A stretch of 64,000 nucleotides of DNA from an uncultured Flavobacteriales bacterium (GTDB lineage: Bacteria > Bacteroidota > Bacteroidia > Flavobacteriales_G > Salibacteraceae), in the NCBI GenBank assembly GCA_943788725.1, contig CALSRJ010000004.1:1-64000 (forward strand), given 5' to 3'. This document shows, piece by piece, positions 46,501 through 57,900 of the stretch. The notes beneath the pieces were generated by a model, which had not been told where the DNA came from, ran no database searches, and saw nothing but the letters and a program-made list of their open reading frames with translations. Position 1 is the first letter of the stretch. Each line of letters starts with the position of its first letter. The translations under genes and the position numbers were made by a program.

Positions 46501-49500
46501 ATTGATGTCTTGGGTAATCACATCTGGAGCGACGGTATCCACTACTTCGATGGCCACCTGAACACTGTCTACATTTCCAGATGGATCAATGGCGTAGAAC
46601 CAAACCAAGTTAGTTCCTACATCAGCACAAGAGAAGGCCGAGTCACTCAGGGCGAAACTGAGCCCACAGTTATCGTAGCTCGCACTGTCCATGGAAGCAG
46701 AAGGCACAACAACAGACCCAAAGGCGTCAAGAAAGACGGTGGTGTCTTTACCCAAAGCAAGCGGAATGATTGTATCCAATACATTTACGTCAACGGTGCT
46801 AGAGCTGCTGTTCCCACTGATGTCTAAAGCATTGATGGTGATGGTATTGGAGCCTATGTTTGCACAGTAAAAGGTATCTGCGCTGACAGTATAGGAGGCG
46901 ACTCCACAATTGTCGCTAACAAATACGCCAGCGGGATACATTGCTCTCGTTGTCAAACCACGAATACTACCGTAGTTACTGCTGAGTACTAGTTCAGGGG
47001 TGCCAGACCCATCGGCTGGAGCTCGGTAGATTTGATCAGAGCCTCCAAATCTCGTCCAGTATAGCATGTCCGAGGGGGCGAAGTAATCAATGCCATAGAT
47101 TCCTGTCTGACCTGTATACAGCGTTGTAGCAACCGAGGAGCCATCAACGGATCCTGCCATGATCGATCCCGTGCCACGGTTCGCCCAATAAACAGTTCCA
47201 GACTTTCCGTCAATGACTACTTGCCTAGCATTGCTAACACCGTCTCCAGCATCGTACAAAATCTGGTACTCAGAACCATCGCCGCGCATGCTCTCAATAC
47301 GGTTATTGGTGATGTCAGAAAAGATAAGTAGGTCGGTGGATGGGTCGTAATCCATGCCCGCTGATCCAGACGTAGTTGGATTAATCAAATTAGTTGCCGT
47401 TCCAGTTCCATCGAGGTTGCCCACGAAAATTCCATCGTCACCCGCGGTGAAGAATATTCTGTTATTGGCATCGTCGATGTATACTTCATGACGTTCATAA
47501 ACAGACGCGACAGCGGCGTTGGGCAGCGAATACTTTGACCCTGATCCATCAGCGGCGATTCGGTACACTTCGGAATAATTTCCGCCAGCAAAATAAACCG
47601 AGTCAAGAGCTATCGAGTAGTCAATTCCAACCGGGCCCTGTGTTCCAGCCGCAGCTGAATTGAGTAAGATCTGAGCCGCCCCGGTAGTCATATCGGCTTC
47701 CCAAATACGGTTTGAGTTTGTGCCCGTGAAATACAACGTTCCAGAAGGCGTGGTTCCATCAAGAAGAGAATCGGGGATGTACGCCTCACCAAAGGAATCT
47801 AAATACAAGGTGAAATTGCTGGCTGAAATAACGGGTCCTGTATTATCAGAAACATCCACCTGCGTGATGTCGTAACCGACATTGCCGCGGTCGTCTGTGG
47901 CTTGAAGATAAACTACTTGAGTACCGGTATCAGCGCACGAGAAGAATACGCGATCTGCGAAGGCCATTGTGTCATTGACCTCAATCACGGCAGGGTAAGA
48001 ACCAGCACAAGAAACATCGTTCCAAGTGCCCGTTAGGTAGAGCTGAACACAATCCTCATTTCCAGAATTGTTGGGTTCGCCCACAGTCCAATTGGTATAA
48101 GAAACGGGCTCGCCGTTGTCCCAAACAAAGGTTCCTTCAGAAACAGCGTCTGAAAGCCCGATCCAAGGGGGTAAAGCGGGATTAGAGGCCAGGGAGGTGA
48201 TAAAATCGTTTTCTGCGGCACTGGTAATGCTAGCCAAATAACCGCCCATGTTCGAAGCCAAGGTTTGTGCCGCTGTCTTCGAGAGGCTGGCGTTGGTCAA
48301 GAAATACGAGTGACCGTTCAGCGCCCCTAAGTATTGGACTTGCGTTTCGTATCCGGCGATGTTGGAACGCGCTACAGACCGGGTAAAATTACAAGCATCA
48401 GTAGTCGCAGAATCGATGTCATTGGTGTCAACAAAAGCAGATCCGTTGGCGTCAAGCGGCAAGGTCAATGAAGCATATGTATTGACATTCGGAGCAGTAG
48501 CATCCGGGTTCAGTTGTAAGGTGTATTCTTCAGCTTCACCATACGTTGCGGATAAACAAGGGTTTGTCGGCACGGCATTATAGGTTGCCACTACGCGCAT
48601 GATCGTCGCACCTGTATCTGACCCACAAGGGATGATAAACGAGCCATTGAACGCTGCGGTACTCCAAGTGCCACTGTTCCAAAGTTGTTCCGCGCCTTCA
48701 AAGATTCCGTTCTGATTTACGTCTACCCAAATTCCGAATCCCTGTGCGTAAACAGGTCCCGCTTGAACCGTAAAATTAACAGTGTCACCTTCTGCTCCTG
48801 TATGGACAAGGCTAGTGAAGTCAGCAACGGTACCATTACAACCTGAGCCGTTGTTGGTGATGTTTGTCGTTCCTCCAGTGGTAGAAAAGTTTTCAATTTG
48901 ATCTCCAACGGCACAGCCGGTAGTGAATAATGGGGAACAATAGGGTGAAGTAACAACGAGTTCATATTCTTCCACTTCACCAAAGCCATAGTTTGCGCAA
49001 GGATCCGTTGGTATCGTATTGTACGCACAGCGAACACGCATTCTATAGGAAGTTTTTGGGATGGCGAACGGAATATCGAAGGACCCGTTAACCACTGCAG
49101 TTGTCCATGTAGAACTACTCCACATAAGTTCATTCGCTTCGAACACATTGTCTTGATCCCAGTCAACCCATATTGAATATCCTTGAGAATAGGTTGCTCC
49201 AGATTGCAGAGAAAAACTTACCGTTGATCCAAAGGCGGAAGTATGTGTCTGTGACGTAAAATCGCCATACGCTCCGGCGCTACATCCAGTAGCTAAGTTG
49301 GAAATGTTAGACGTTCCTCCGGAAGTGCTAAAGTTGTTGATGTAGTCTCCAAGAGCACATCCATTCGTATACGAAGGAGAGCAAGGGGATAAATAGCTGA
49401 TAATGACTTGTCCATTTCCGCTTTGAACTCCTGCGCTGTTTACCTGATTACTTCCTGAGTTGTAGGATCCACCTCCAGCTCCAGAACCCCAAGTAGAGCC

Positions 49501-50241
49501 ATTCCAGCCGTTTCCGCCGCCGCCGCCATTGTAGCCACCGCCGCCGCCGCCAGCTCCAGAACAACCGCCGCCGCCGCCGCCGCCGCCATAACCGCCAAAT
49601 GGAATTGCTCCACATCCAGAGTTTACTGAGGAGCCACCATTTCCGCCGAGAAGTGGTCTAATTCCGCCACCGCCTACATAGGTAGTAGCAGCCCCATTCG
49701 TTCCATTGCTAAACCAACCAGCACCACCACCGCTGGACCCGCCAGCTCCAGCGCTTCCTCCGCTTCCTCCATTTCCAGAGGCCCCACTTGTTGCATTTCC
49801 TGAGCCATTGATAGAGTTGGTCGGTGTGTTCGTCGCTGAACCAACACCCCCCTGAGAGCTGTTGGAGTTGCCCGCACGACCACCGCCGCCACCTGCTGCC
49901 ACGTACAAAGTATTGCCAGTCGTAGTATTCCAGATGAAAGTTCCGCCACCACCACCGCCGACGTTATTCGCTTGGGTTGCTCCTTGTCCGCCGACCATAA
50001 TGGTCACTACATCACCAGCAGTCACTGCAAAATCTCCAATTATTCGAGCGCCATTCGCGCCGGTGTTTCCACCTTGGGCGCCAGATCCATTAACATTAAT
50101 TGAGGTAACCCCAACCGGTACTATAAACGTTTGGGTAGCTCCCGTGTAATTGTACGTAGCCGTCTGGGTCACCTGAGCAATGATTGCGGAGGGGCCAAAG
50201 ATGAATACACAGTAGGTGAGGAATCGTAAAAATGTCGTCAC
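43591..50241 (-). CDS. Giant T9SS type B adhesin with glycine-rich, GEVED, C-type lectin, propeller and Ig-like repeats
   Basis: 2216 residues from GTG. Signal peptide (about 1-22). Glycine-rich head about 38-284, similar to the ALK/LTK glycine-rich domain. GEVED domains at about 287-430 and 434-584 ([28 protein letters not shown]). C-type lectin about 637-760, with EPN at 722-724 and WND at 740-742. YWTD-like propeller about 828-1103. Then eight or so Ig-like repeats of about 68 residues (LDSFG...DACG...GNVDS...VLDT), two HYR domains, two PKD-like domains, and a type B tail ([26 protein letters not shown]). The lectin and propeller each look inserted within a repeat. Surface attachment via carbohydrate binding is likely. 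Predicted partner: PorP/SprF next door. Confidence 0.9.
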   Translation of the reverse strand: MTTFLRFLTYCVFIFGPSAIIAQVTQTATYNYTGATQTFIVPVGVTSINVNGSGAQGGNTGANGARIIGDFAVTAGDVVTIMVGGQGATQANNVGGGGGGTFIWNTTTGNTLYVAAGGGGGRAGNSNSSQGGVGSATNTPTNSINGSGNATSGASGNGGSGGSAGAGGSSGGGAGWFSNGTNGAATTYVGGGGIRPLLGGNGGSSVNSGCGAIPFGGYGGGGGGGGCSGAGGGGGGYNGGGGGNGWNGSTWGSGAGGGSYNSGSNQVNSAGVQSGNGQVIISYLSPCSPSYTNGCALGDYINNFSTSGGTSNISNLATGCSAGAYGDFTSQTHTSAFGSTVSFSLQSGATYSQGYSIWVDWDQDNVFEANELMWSSSTWTTAVVNGSFDIPFAIPKTSYRMRVRCAYNTIPTDPCANYGFGEVEEYELVVTSPYCSPLFTTGCAVGDQIENFSTTGGTTNITNNGSGCNGTVADFTSLVHTGAEGDTVNFTVQAGPVYAQGFGIWVDVNQNGIFEGAEQLWNSGTWSTAAFNGSFIIPCGSDTGATIMRVVATYNAVPTNPCLSATYGEAEEYTLQLNPDATAPNVNTYASLTLPLDANGSAFVDTNDIDSATTDACNFTRSVARSNIAGYETQVQYLGALNGHSYFLTNASLSKTAAQTLASNMGGYLASITSAAENDFITSLASNPALPPWIGLSDAVSEGTFVWDNGEPVSYTNWTVGEPNNSGNEDCVQLYLTGTWNDVSCAGSYPAVIEVNDTMAFADRVFFSCADTGTQVVYLQATDDRGNVGYDITQVDVSDNTGPVISASNFTLYLDSFGEAYIPDSLLDGTTPSGTLYFTGTNSNRIWEADMTTGAAQILLNSAAAGTQGPVGIDYSIALDSVYFAGGNYSEVYRIAADGSGSKYSLPNAAVASVYERHEVYIDDANNRIFFTAGDDGIFVGNLDGTGTATNLINPTTSGSAGMDYDPSTDLLIFSDITNNRIESMRGDGSEYQILYDAGDGVSNARQVVIDGKSGTVYWANRGTGSIMAGSVDGSSVATTLYTGQTGIYGIDYFAPSDMLYWTRFGGSDQIYRAPADGSGTPELVLSSNYGSIRGLTTRAMYPAGVFVSDNCGVASYTVSADTFYCANIGSNTITINALDISGNSSSSTVDVNVLDTIIPLALGKDTTVFLDAFGSVVVPSASMDSASYDNCGLSFALSDSAFSCADVGTNLVWFYAIDPSGNVDSVQVAIEVVDTVAPDVITQDINLWLDASGSALITGVDVDNGSSDACGIASLAVNITNFSCVDVGTPVTVTLTVTDSNGNADSATAVVTVLDTVLPNVIAKNVTVILDSLGSVTIPADSMDNGSSDACGILLINANDTVFDCSDVGSPVQVVLNVADVNTNFDTAHAYVTVLDQAIPALHAYNALTVYLDVNGQYTLTSAEMDSASFDACGIAYTLDTFNFDCNNHAAPVMVTLTGTDPSGNTSSDSTLVTVLDTLPPNVVTQNITIALDSFGARLIDSSNVDLGSWDACGIQELWVEQEMFSCADIGVNTLWYYGLDIHGNLDSVSIDITVIDAIAPIIDIIDTFYVSLDSFGFASMTADSIDIGSWDNCGLASIIIDTASFNCGNHGDTLTVTFTATDVNGNVSVDTSIFIINDTIAPAIFAHSDTFYLDSNGVFTFDAIGLNDSTQDACGVDTFYLSDTLVTCASVDSTIDIYFYAVDIYGNVDSQILNITALDTIRPVITCLDSIVVDNDIDVCGAVVEFNWPTATDNCTVDSIVQIDTTGLDSNSFFPVGITQLTYVAYDQSGNTDTCSFIIEVIDWQTPQLLCQSDTLICDSTFTFVYPAYIDNCSGIDVVQVAGIASGDFYPVGSTINRFAVTDSYGNTDTCEYEVFRYDFPSLADAGPDQEKCEEYTGTLAGNTPGVGFGFWSMLVGEASIADSTNPASTISGITVGTTVFEWRIENGVCPIERDTMEIIEYLNPTAANAGLDIILCDTTEAILGAILDTIGTGTWLPASNGTTISDTAAFNSIVTGLSLGTYNYVWKVANGVCSITYDSVQLDVKPYTAVDAGKDRYIFNPSNIALTATSTVQPVTYTWSPASSLLTTDGDSVMAAPRETMDFIVTAETEFGCKTRDTVMVGINIGPVLPTAFTPDGDNYNDVWNLKELESYPGCVVKVYNRWGYEIFTSKGYKDSWDGTDNGEALPSGSYFYVIELNVEEVPPQTGSVTIIK
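49565..49587 (-). repeat. (GGC)n glycine-codon microsatellite in the adhesin
   Basis: Seven full CCG units plus CC on the plus strand, i.e. a run of GGC glycine codons in the coding strand, in phase with the frame. A smaller CCGCCGCCG cluster lies at 49515-49553. Length changes here would keep the frame. Confidence 0.8.
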
Positions 50242-50354
50242 AGGCGAAAGGTCAGTTTGTCTAGTGTAGTCAAATTACGCAGTTTTTAACCAATTTGGTT
50301 GGGAATCAGATACAATTAATCTGATTTTTATTGCCGTTCGTCTATGGGCGACAT

Positions 50355-50385
50355 GAAAAAAGCCCGACCATTTGGCCGGGCTTTT
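50355..50385 (-). terminator. Terminator of nrdA
   Basis: AAAAGCCCGg/CCGGGCTTTT arms (with CATTTGG-type loop) run into T residues on the minus strand, 22 bases after the nrdA stop. A-run on the other side would also allow termination in the opposite direction. Confidence 0.88.
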
Positions 50386-50407
50386 CTCCTTGTTTTGAAA
50401 CGGATGC

Positions 50408-52792
50408 TCAACTTCCGCACATCTCACAGTCGTCTGGATTTTCCAGCGAACATGCGATTTCTGCTTGGCGTTGTTCCTCCGTGATTTCCGCGTTCTCTGC
50501 AGGAGCTGCTTTTGAGGTAGGCTCCTCGAGTTGCGATTTATCTAGGGTGAACTTGATGGCATCTCGCGCGGCCTTAGTGCGGAGGTAGTACATACCCGTC
50601 TTCAGTCCGGCTTTCCAACCGTAGAAGTGCATCGAGGTGAGCTTCGCAAAGTTTGCGTTCTCCATGAAAATGTTCAAGGACTGGCTTTGATCCACATAGG
50701 CTCCACGGTCGGCGGCTAAATCGATGATTACACGCTGGCTGATTTCCCATGCGGTTTTGTACAGCTCCTTGATGTTTTCTGGAATCTCGTCAATAGCTTG
50801 AACCGATCCGTTGGCTGCGATCAGCTTGTTCTTCAAGTTCTCATTCCAAATGCCCAACTTGACCAAGTCTCGCATCAAGTGCTTATTCACCACTACAAAT
50901 TCACCGGAAAGGGTTCGTCGGGTGTAGATGTTGGAGGTGTAAGGCTCAATGCACTCATTGTTTCCGAGGATCTGGCTGGTAGAAGCAGTAGGCATGGGCG
51001 CCAGCAACAAAGAGTTACGTACGCCGTGCTTCTTGATTTCTTCTCTCAACACATCCCACTCCCAAAGGTCAGTGGCTTCAACACCCCAAAGGTCTTGTTG
51101 GAATTTGCCTTCTGAAATCGGAGATCCTTTGTAGGTTTCATATGGGCCGAGTTCTTTGGCAAGGTCCTTAGAAGCAGTCAATGCAGCGTAGTAAATGGTC
51201 TCGAAAACCTGCTTGTTGAGCAGTTTAGCCTCTGGGCTGTCGAATGCTTGCCGCATCAAGATGAACGCATCGGCTAATCCTTGTACACCCAATCCGATCG
51301 GACGATGGCGCATGTTGGAATTCTTGGCTTCAGGAACAGGGTAGAAGTTCCTGTCGATGATCTTGTTCAAGTTCTTGGTCGCCACATATGTGATGTCGAA
51401 GAGCTTGTTAAAATCGAACTTACCATCTTTCACAAACATCGGCAATGCGATGGACGCTAGGTTGCACACCGCTACTTCGTCTGGAGCAGTATACTCGATG
51501 ATCTCCGTGCAGAGGTTAGAAGACTTGATCGTCCCCAAGTTCTGCTGGTTTGACTTCGAGTTTGCCGCATCCTTGTACAGCATGTAAGGTGTGCCGGTTT
51601 CTATCTGAGACTCAAGGACTTTGAACCAGAGCTCCTGTGCTTTGATGGTCTTTTTTCCCTTGCCTTCTTTCTCGTATTTCGTGTAAAGTTTCTCGAACTT
51701 CTCGCCCCAAACGTCGGATAGCCCAGGACATTCATCTGGACACATCAAAGTCCAGTCCCCACCTTCTTCAACGCGCTTCATGAACAGGTCTGGTACCCAA
51801 AGTGCGTAGAAAAGATCGCGTGCACGGTTCTCTTCTTTACCGTGGTTCTTCTTCATGTCGAGGAAGTCAAAGATGTCGGCATGCCATGGCTCAACGTAGA
51901 TGGCAAAAGACCCCTTACGCTTTCCACCCCCTTGGTCAACGTAACGTGCAGTGTCATTGAATACGCGAAGCATTGGCACGATACCATTGCTGGTTCCATT
52001 TGTGCCGCGGATGTAAGATCCGGTAGCACGAATGTTGTGGATGGACAAACCAATTCCACCAGCGCTTTGAGAGATCTTGGCACACTGTGTCAGCGTCTCG
52101 TAGATACCGGCGATGCTGTCGTCTTTCGTTGTAAGCAAAAAGCAAGAAGACATTTGTGGCTTCGGTGTTCCTGCGTTAAACAATGTCGGTGTAGCGTGTG
52201 TAAACCACCGCTGACTCATCAAGTCGTACGTTTCAATCGCGGCATCGATGTCTTCTTTGTGGATTCCAATCGCAACGCGCATCAGCATGTGCTGTGGTCG
52301 TTCAACCACTTTGTTGTTCATCTTGAGTAGGTATGAACGCTCAAGCGTCTTAAAGCCAAAGAAATCGTATCCAAAATCCCGGTCGTAAATGATGTGGCTA
52401 TCCAATTGCTCGGCATTGTCCATGATGATCTGATACACATCATCTGCAATCAGCGGGGCAGGTTTTTTGGTGTTCGGATCAATGTAATTGAACATCGCCT
52501 CCATGGTAGCGGAGAAAGATTTTTCAGTGTTCTTGTGCAGGTTAGATACTGCAATGCGTGATGCGAGCAACGCATAATCTGGATGCGTCGTTGTCATAGA
52601 AGCTGCTGTTTCAGCTGCGAGGTCGTCGAGCTGAGTGGTGGCGACACCTTCGTACAGACCTTCGATCACCTTCAATGAGATTTTGACAGGGTCTACGCTG
52701 GTGTGGAAACCATAGCAGAGTTTCTTGATCCGCGCTGTGATCTTGTCGAACTTGACCGCTTCGGTCCGACCGTCTCTTTTTACTACGTACAT
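50408..52792 (-). CDS. nrdA: Ribonucleoside-diphosphate reductase, large subunit
   Basis: Class I ribonucleotide reductase R1, 794 residues. N-terminal ATP-cone (about 1-90, [21 protein letters not shown]). Conserved catalytic sites: SSCFLL (substrate cysteine), NLCTEI, and the C-terminal shuttle pair CEMCGS. A Lys/Ala-rich linker precedes the CEMC tail. Cytoplasmic. Encoded 37 bases downstream of nrdB, a reversed order relative to E. coli but common in Bacteroidota. Confidence 0.97.
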   Translation of the reverse strand: MYVVKRDGRTEAVKFDKITARIKKLCYGFHTSVDPVKISLKVIEGLYEGVATTQLDDLAAETAASMTTTHPDYALLASRIAVSNLHKNTEKSFSATMEAMFNYIDPNTKKPAPLIADDVYQIIMDNAEQLDSHIIYDRDFGYDFFGFKTLERSYLLKMNNKVVERPQHMLMRVAIGIHKEDIDAAIETYDLMSQRWFTHATPTLFNAGTPKPQMSSCFLLTTKDDSIAGIYETLTQCAKISQSAGGIGLSIHNIRATGSYIRGTNGTSNGIVPMLRVFNDTARYVDQGGGKRKGSFAIYVEPWHADIFDFLDMKKNHGKEENRARDLFYALWVPDLFMKRVEEGGDWTLMCPDECPGLSDVWGEKFEKLYTKYEKEGKGKKTIKAQELWFKVLESQIETGTPYMLYKDAANSKSNQQNLGTIKSSNLCTEIIEYTAPDEVAVCNLASIALPMFVKDGKFDFNKLFDITYVATKNLNKIIDRNFYPVPEAKNSNMRHRPIGLGVQGLADAFILMRQAFDSPEAKLLNKQVFETIYYAALTASKDLAKELGPYETYKGSPISEGKFQQDLWGVEATDLWEWDVLREEIKKHGVRNSLLLAPMPTASTSQILGNNECIEPYTSNIYTRRTLSGEFVVVNKHLMRDLVKLGIWNENLKNKLIAANGSVQAIDEIPENIKELYKTAWEISQRVIIDLAADRGAYVDQSQSLNIFMENANFAKLTSMHFYGWKAGLKTGMYYLRTKAARDAIKFTLDKSQLEEPTSKAAPAENAEITEEQRQAEIACSLENPDDCEMCGS

Positions 52793-52829
52793 GGGGATAG
52801 GTTTAATGAGGGTTTATAAATAGGAGGGG

Positions 52830-53885
52830 TTAAAAATCTTCGTCAAGTTTGAATACCTGGCTTTCTGATCCATTGGCAACGCCAGACTTTTGGTATTCGG
52901 CAACACGCTTTTCAAAGAAGTTGGTCTTTCCTTGCAGAGAGATCATTTCCATGAAATCGAAAGGATTTTCGCTTTTGAATACCTTCTCGCAACCCAATTC
53001 TGCGAGGAGACGATCAGCAACGAATTCGATGTACTGCTGCATCAATTTGGCATTCATGCCAATGAGAGATACCGGAAGGGCGTCCGTGACGAACTCCTTT
53101 TCGATCTCAACGGCATCCAGGATGATGTCGGTTACTTGTTTTTGTGAGAGCTTGTTGTTCAAGTGATCATTGTAAAGCAAGCAGGCGAAATCGCAGTGCA
53201 TGCCTTCATCACGGGAGATGAGCTCGTTCGAAAAGCTCAATCCTGGCATCAAGCCGCGCTTCTTCAACCAGAAGATGGAACAGAATGAACCTGAGAAAAA
53301 GATGCCCTCAACGGCTGCGAATGCCACAAGCCGCTCGGCAAAGGATCCGTTTTCGATCCATCGAAGCGCCCAATCCGCCTTTTTCTTCACGCAAGGAATG
53401 GTGTCGATGGCGTTGAAAAGCTTTTCCTTTTCTTTCTTGTCTTTGATGTAGGTGTCGATAAGGAGAGAGTAGGTCTCGGAGTGAATGTTCTCCATGGCGA
53501 TCTGAAAGCCGTAAAAGAACTTGGCCTCCGTGTACTGCACCTCTGCCACAAAATTCTCGGCAAGGTTTTCATTCACAATGCCGTCGCTTGCAGCGAAAAA
53601 AGCCAGGATGTGCTTGATGAAGTAACGCTCGTCGTCGTTTAACTTATTGTCCCAATCGTGTAGGTCCGGTCCTAAGTCAATTTCCTCGGCGGTCCAAAAA
53701 CTGGCTTCCGACTTTTTATAGAACGCCCAAATGTCATCGTGTTTGATCGGAAAGAGAACAAAGCGATTCGGATCTTGTCTCAGGATTGGCTCTTCTTGCA
53801 TGTTGTTTTCTTTTTCCAAGGTTGTGTTCTTTGGAAGGACACCGTTGATGTCTCCTTCCGTTTTGGTCTTTTCTTTTTCCGCCAT
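52830..53885 (-). CDS. nrdB: Ribonucleoside-diphosphate reductase, small subunit
   Basis: 351 residues, R2 fold. Metal ligands and the radical tyrosine are present: DLGPDLHDW (Asp), then [11 protein letters not shown], in which E, H and Y match E. coli Glu115, His118 and Tyr122, and the later EGIFFSGSF and [11 protein letters not shown] segments. It therefore looks like a standard tyrosyl-radical class Ia R2. An NrdR box was looked for upstream and not seen. Confidence 0.96.
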   Translation of the reverse strand: MAEKEKTKTEGDINGVLPKNTTLEKENNMQEEPILRQDPNRFVLFPIKHDDIWAFYKKSEASFWTAEEIDLGPDLHDWDNKLNDDERYFIKHILAFFAASDGIVNENLAENFVAEVQYTEAKFFYGFQIAMENIHSETYSLLIDTYIKDKKEKEKLFNAIDTIPCVKKKADWALRWIENGSFAERLVAFAAVEGIFFSGSFCSIFWLKKRGLMPGLSFSNELISRDEGMHCDFACLLYNDHLNNKLSQKQVTDIILDAVEIEKEFVTDALPVSLIGMNAKLMQQYIEFVADRLLAELGCEKVFKSENPFDFMEMISLQGKTNFFEKRVAEYQKSGVANGSESQVFKLDEDF

Positions 53886-54235
53886 GGTTAGGACACTAAG
53901 TCATTCAATTCTGGTACAATTAGGGCCAAAAAGTCTATGTATCGCTCCCAGGCGATTTAAGCTAACCCTATGAAATTCAGAAGTTTAAAGGAATAATGTC
54001 CTTTAGGCGTCGAAGGGGGCCTGCACCCCCTTCTGATTTTCTGCTCAACAAAACTTGAGAAAAATGGCTCCCGAGTCAAACCATTTTTATTGACAATTGG
54101 ACGACTTTTTTAACAGTGGAGAGAATGTCGATTTGTTCAAAAAATAATTTCGTCGACCCCACCTCAGTGGTAACGTACGTTTGCCAAATGTGGAGGTGTT
54201 AATTAGGGGGCGATTTAGGAAATGGATTTGGTGGT
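53886..54235. other. Intergenic region with two adjacent perfect hairpins, no gene
   Basis: No convincing coding frame. TAAAGGA/TCCTTTA (53986-54005, 6-base loop) and GAAGGGGG/CCCCCTTC (54012-54033, 6-base loop) are perfect stems separated by 6 bases. The T run after the second is weak. They lie between the nrdB promoter side and the 3' end of the DUF3109 gene, so they could be an imperfect terminator for that gene or operators. A third weak dyad, CACCTC/GAGGTG, spans 54160-54198. Confidence 0.5.
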
Positions 54236-54820
54236 TCACTTGTTGTGTCGCATTTTCAAGAGCTCCTCAGCGGCCTCTTCCAAAGCGTCAAACCATTCCA
54301 CTCCATACTTTCTGATCAAGGCATCTTTGGCGAATCGGTAGACGGGAACTTTGAGCTCTTTGCCCAGCGTGCACGCGGCGCCACAAATGTTCCAACGTTC
54401 GTAGTTGACTGCTTCAAATTCCTTGTATCGCTTGGTACGGATCGGATAGAGGTGGCATGAAACGGGTTTGCGAAAAGAAGTCTCATTGGCCTGCCAGGCC
54501 TTTTCAATTCCGCACATTGCGGTGCCGCGCTCATCGAAAAGGGTATAGGCACATTCTTTCCCTTCAATTAACGGAGTCACCCAGTCGCCATCTTCATCCT
54601 TCATGAACGTTCCTTGTTCTTCGATTGCCTTTATTCCTTCAGGCCGGAGAAAGGGCTTTACCTTTTGGTATTCCTTCTCGATGATTGTGGTTTCCTCATC
54701 CGTGAGCGGAGCGCCAGCATCCCCTTCTACACAGCAGGCGCCCTTGCATGCATTGAGGTCGCAAACGAACTGCTCTTCGAACACTTCCAAGGAAATGAGT
54801 TTGTCATCGATTTGTACCAT
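54236..54820 (-). CDS. DUF3109 family protein, cysteine-rich
   Basis: 194 residues, standard for DUF3109. Signature cysteines: CDLNACKGACCVEGDAGAPL near the start, CAYTLFDERGTAMCGIEKAW, then SCHLYPIR and WNICGAAC near the end. The spacing suggests metal or iron-sulfur cluster binding (a YkgJ-like zinc/iron arrangement), which is inference. Cytoplasmic. Its function is not established. Confidence 0.88.
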   Translation of the reverse strand: MVQIDDKLISLEVFEEQFVCDLNACKGACCVEGDAGAPLTDEETTIIEKEYQKVKPFLRPEGIKAIEEQGTFMKDEDGDWVTPLIEGKECAYTLFDERGTAMCGIEKAWQANETSFRKPVSCHLYPIRTKRYKEFEAVNYERWNICGAACTLGKELKVPVYRFAKDALIRKYGVEWFDALEEAAEELLKMRHNK

Positions 54821-54975
54821 AAGGGAGGGGTCGGTTTAATGCTACGGGGCGGTGAATTTCCACATTTAATGCTACCCAAACAATTTGTTCGTCGGAGAAT
54901 AAATGCAGTTTATCGATGATAGGTGAAGAAAATAATTATTTATTTGTTACGATAACCAAACTAAATTATTAACCC

Positions 54976-57900
54976 ATGATTAAGCATTTATTGTCAATTG
55001 CTGCCGTATTCCTGCTGTCTAGCGGGATACTATTTGCGCAGCAAACGGTATCGGGTGTTGTCAAGTCTGATGATGGCGAAACCCTACCTGGGGTCTCGAT
55101 CGTCATTAAGGGGACAACCAACGGTACTTCTTCGGATATGGACGGGAAATATTCCCTTGAAGTCCCAAATGGCGACGCCGTTCTCGTGTTCTCCTTCATC
55201 GGAATGGAGACCATTGAACGTAAAGTCGGCGCGAATTCTACCTTAGACGTGGCCATGGCTTCGGGTATGTTACTCGATGAAGTGGTAGTAACGGCCCTCG
55301 GCATTTCTCGAGAGAAAAAGGCCCTCGGCTATTCTCAACAATCGGTGAGCGGAGAGGACATTTCTCGTGTGAAAGATGTCAACTTCATGAGCGCTCTCTC
55401 TGGGCAAGTAGCCGGTGCTCAGATCAAGAACAGTGGCACCATGGGTGGTTCCGCTAACGTGATCATCCGGGGATACACGTCAATCGGTGGAAACAACCAA
55501 CCGCTTTACGTAGTGGATGGGGTGCCGATCAGCAATGAGATTACCAATTCGCAAAACCAGCGTACTGGCCGTGGAGGATACGACTATGGCAACGCTGCCA
55601 TGGACATCAACTCTGAAGACATTGCTTCGGTATCTGTATTGAAAGGGGCTGCAGCGACAGCACTTTACGGTTCTCGCGCTGCTAACGGCGTTATTCTTAT
55701 CACGACTAAGAAAGGAACAAAAGGCAAAGGCAAGGGCATCGGTGTAACCGTCTCTTCTGGTGTAACGATGGGTCAAGTGAATACGAATACTATGCCTGCT
55801 TATCAGAAGGAATACGGTGCTGGATATGGACAGTATTACGGACCAGACACCTTGTTCAATGGCATCATTGCAAATGGTTATCTGGAAGAAGTGGATGTCG
55901 ACGGAGATGGCACGCTTGATAATTATGCAACCCCCATGGGAGAAGACGCTTCTTACGGCCTTGCGTTTGACGAGTTAGATGAGGCCTTAACATGGGAATC
56001 TATCTACCCTGAGTTGGAAGATACCTATTTGCAGCGCCAGCCATATCAAGCATCAGATAATGATGCATCAACATTCTACGAAACTTCCGTGATGCTGAAC
56101 AATAGCGTTGCGCTGGAAGGGGCAAGTGAGAATGGGTCCTATCGGGTAGGCCTTACCGACATGCGTCAGAAGGGCATTCTACCAAACTCTCAGTTGAACC
56201 GAAGCAATGCTTCGTTGAACTTGAACTACAAGCTTTCGGATAAATTGACCTTGAGCGCTGCGAGTCAGATCGCACTGACCAAGGGCAATGGTCGATTCGG
56301 CACAGGATACGATAGCCGCAACCCAAACCAGTCTTTCCGACAGTGGTACAATGTATCAACAGACATGAACAAGCAATGGGAGGCATATGACAAGACAGGT
56401 AAAAACCTAACTTGGAACCCACTGGGATTCACCTTTGCTGAGTCAGACCGTACGACCCCACACTACTTTGATAACCCTTATTTCATGCGTTATGAGAGTT
56501 ATCAGAACGACGAGCGAAACCGCTTCATCGGAAACATTGCGGCCACCTATCAACTCACCGATTGGTTGAGCGTTATGGGACGCGTTACCAATGATAGCTA
56601 TGACGAGACGCGCGAGGAGCGCATCGCAGTTGGATCGGTTGATGTGCCGATGTATTATAAGTATACAAGAGCATACTTTGAGCGTAACTACGACCTGCTT
56701 CTTACCTTCCAGAAGGCTTTGAACGAAGACTTCAAATTGGATGGGAACCTTGGAACGAACATTAGAAGACAAGGCAGCCGCGAGACGGAAGGCCAGACCA
56801 ATGGTGGTTTGATCGTTCCAGGACTATACGCCCTCTCGAATGGAGTGGACGGGGTGATTGCTCCAACCTTCCTTCCTTCTACCAACGACTACAAAATCCT
56901 CGATCGCCCATATGAGCGTGAGTGGGATCGGGCAGTGGATGGATACTTTGGACGGGCAACGATGGGCTATAAGAACTTCTTGTACGTTGATCTTTCTTAC
57001 CGTGTAGACATCAGTTCTACGCTTCCAGAAGACAACAACATGTATGACTACCCAGCCATCTCAGCTAGTTTGGTGTATTCTGAGTTGTTGGATGTAGACT
57101 TTATGGACTTTGGTAAGTTTCGTGTAAACTATGCAGAAGTTGGTAACGATGCGCCTGTTCAGTCGCTGCGTACGAACTACAACATTCAGTCAACCTTCGG
57201 TGGAGTGACGCTTGCGACGGCTCCTAATACCAACCCTAATGGACTTCTTCGCCCAGAGCAGAGCAAGACCTTCGAAGTTGGATTTGAGAACAAGTTTGCG
57301 AAGGACCGCATTGGGTTGGATCTTACACTGTACAATACCAACACGATCGATCAGATCCTTTTGGCGCGTGTGTCTAGTTCAACCGGTACCATCTTCCAGG
57401 CGATCAACGCAGGAAATGTGCAGAACCGAGGAATCGAGATTTCAGCATACGCCGACGTGATCAAGACCGACGATTTCCGCTGGGAGACACGTGTTAACTG
57501 GGCGTTGAACCGCAACAAGGTCATCGAACTGACCGAAGGACTCGACGCGTATCAGTTGACTTCCATGCAAGGAGGTATTACCGTTGAAGCTGAGGTCGGA
57601 CAGCCATTCGGCGTGATCAAGGGTACCAACTTCGTATACCAAGACCCAGAGAATCCATCTGAGGATACGCGTATCGTATACGACCACCCATTCGGAGGAA
57701 AGCGCTATGCTCGATCGGCTTCAACAGAGGTAATCGGCAACATGCTTCCAGATTGGACGGGCGGTTGGACCAACACGTTCAACTACAAGACCATTTCTGT
57801 TATGGCTTTGATCGATGTGCAGAAAGGCGGAAATTTCTTCTCACTTGATACTTGGTATGGTTACGGAACTGGAATCTATGACTTCACTGCTGGAACCAAC

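Noticed and set aside
43591-50241. DNA repeats in the adhesin as a CRISPR or satellite array
   Set aside because: Repeats are long, diverged and in frame, coding for Ig-like domains; no short identical repeats with spacers.
53886-54235. NrdR box upstream of nrdB
   Set aside because: No ACACWATATWTGT-like pair was found; two hairpins there do not match it.
54835-54874. TTTAATGCTAC direct repeats, 29 bases apart, upstream of the DUF3109 gene
   Set aside because: Only two copies of 11 bases in a short spacer; too little to call a regulatory element.
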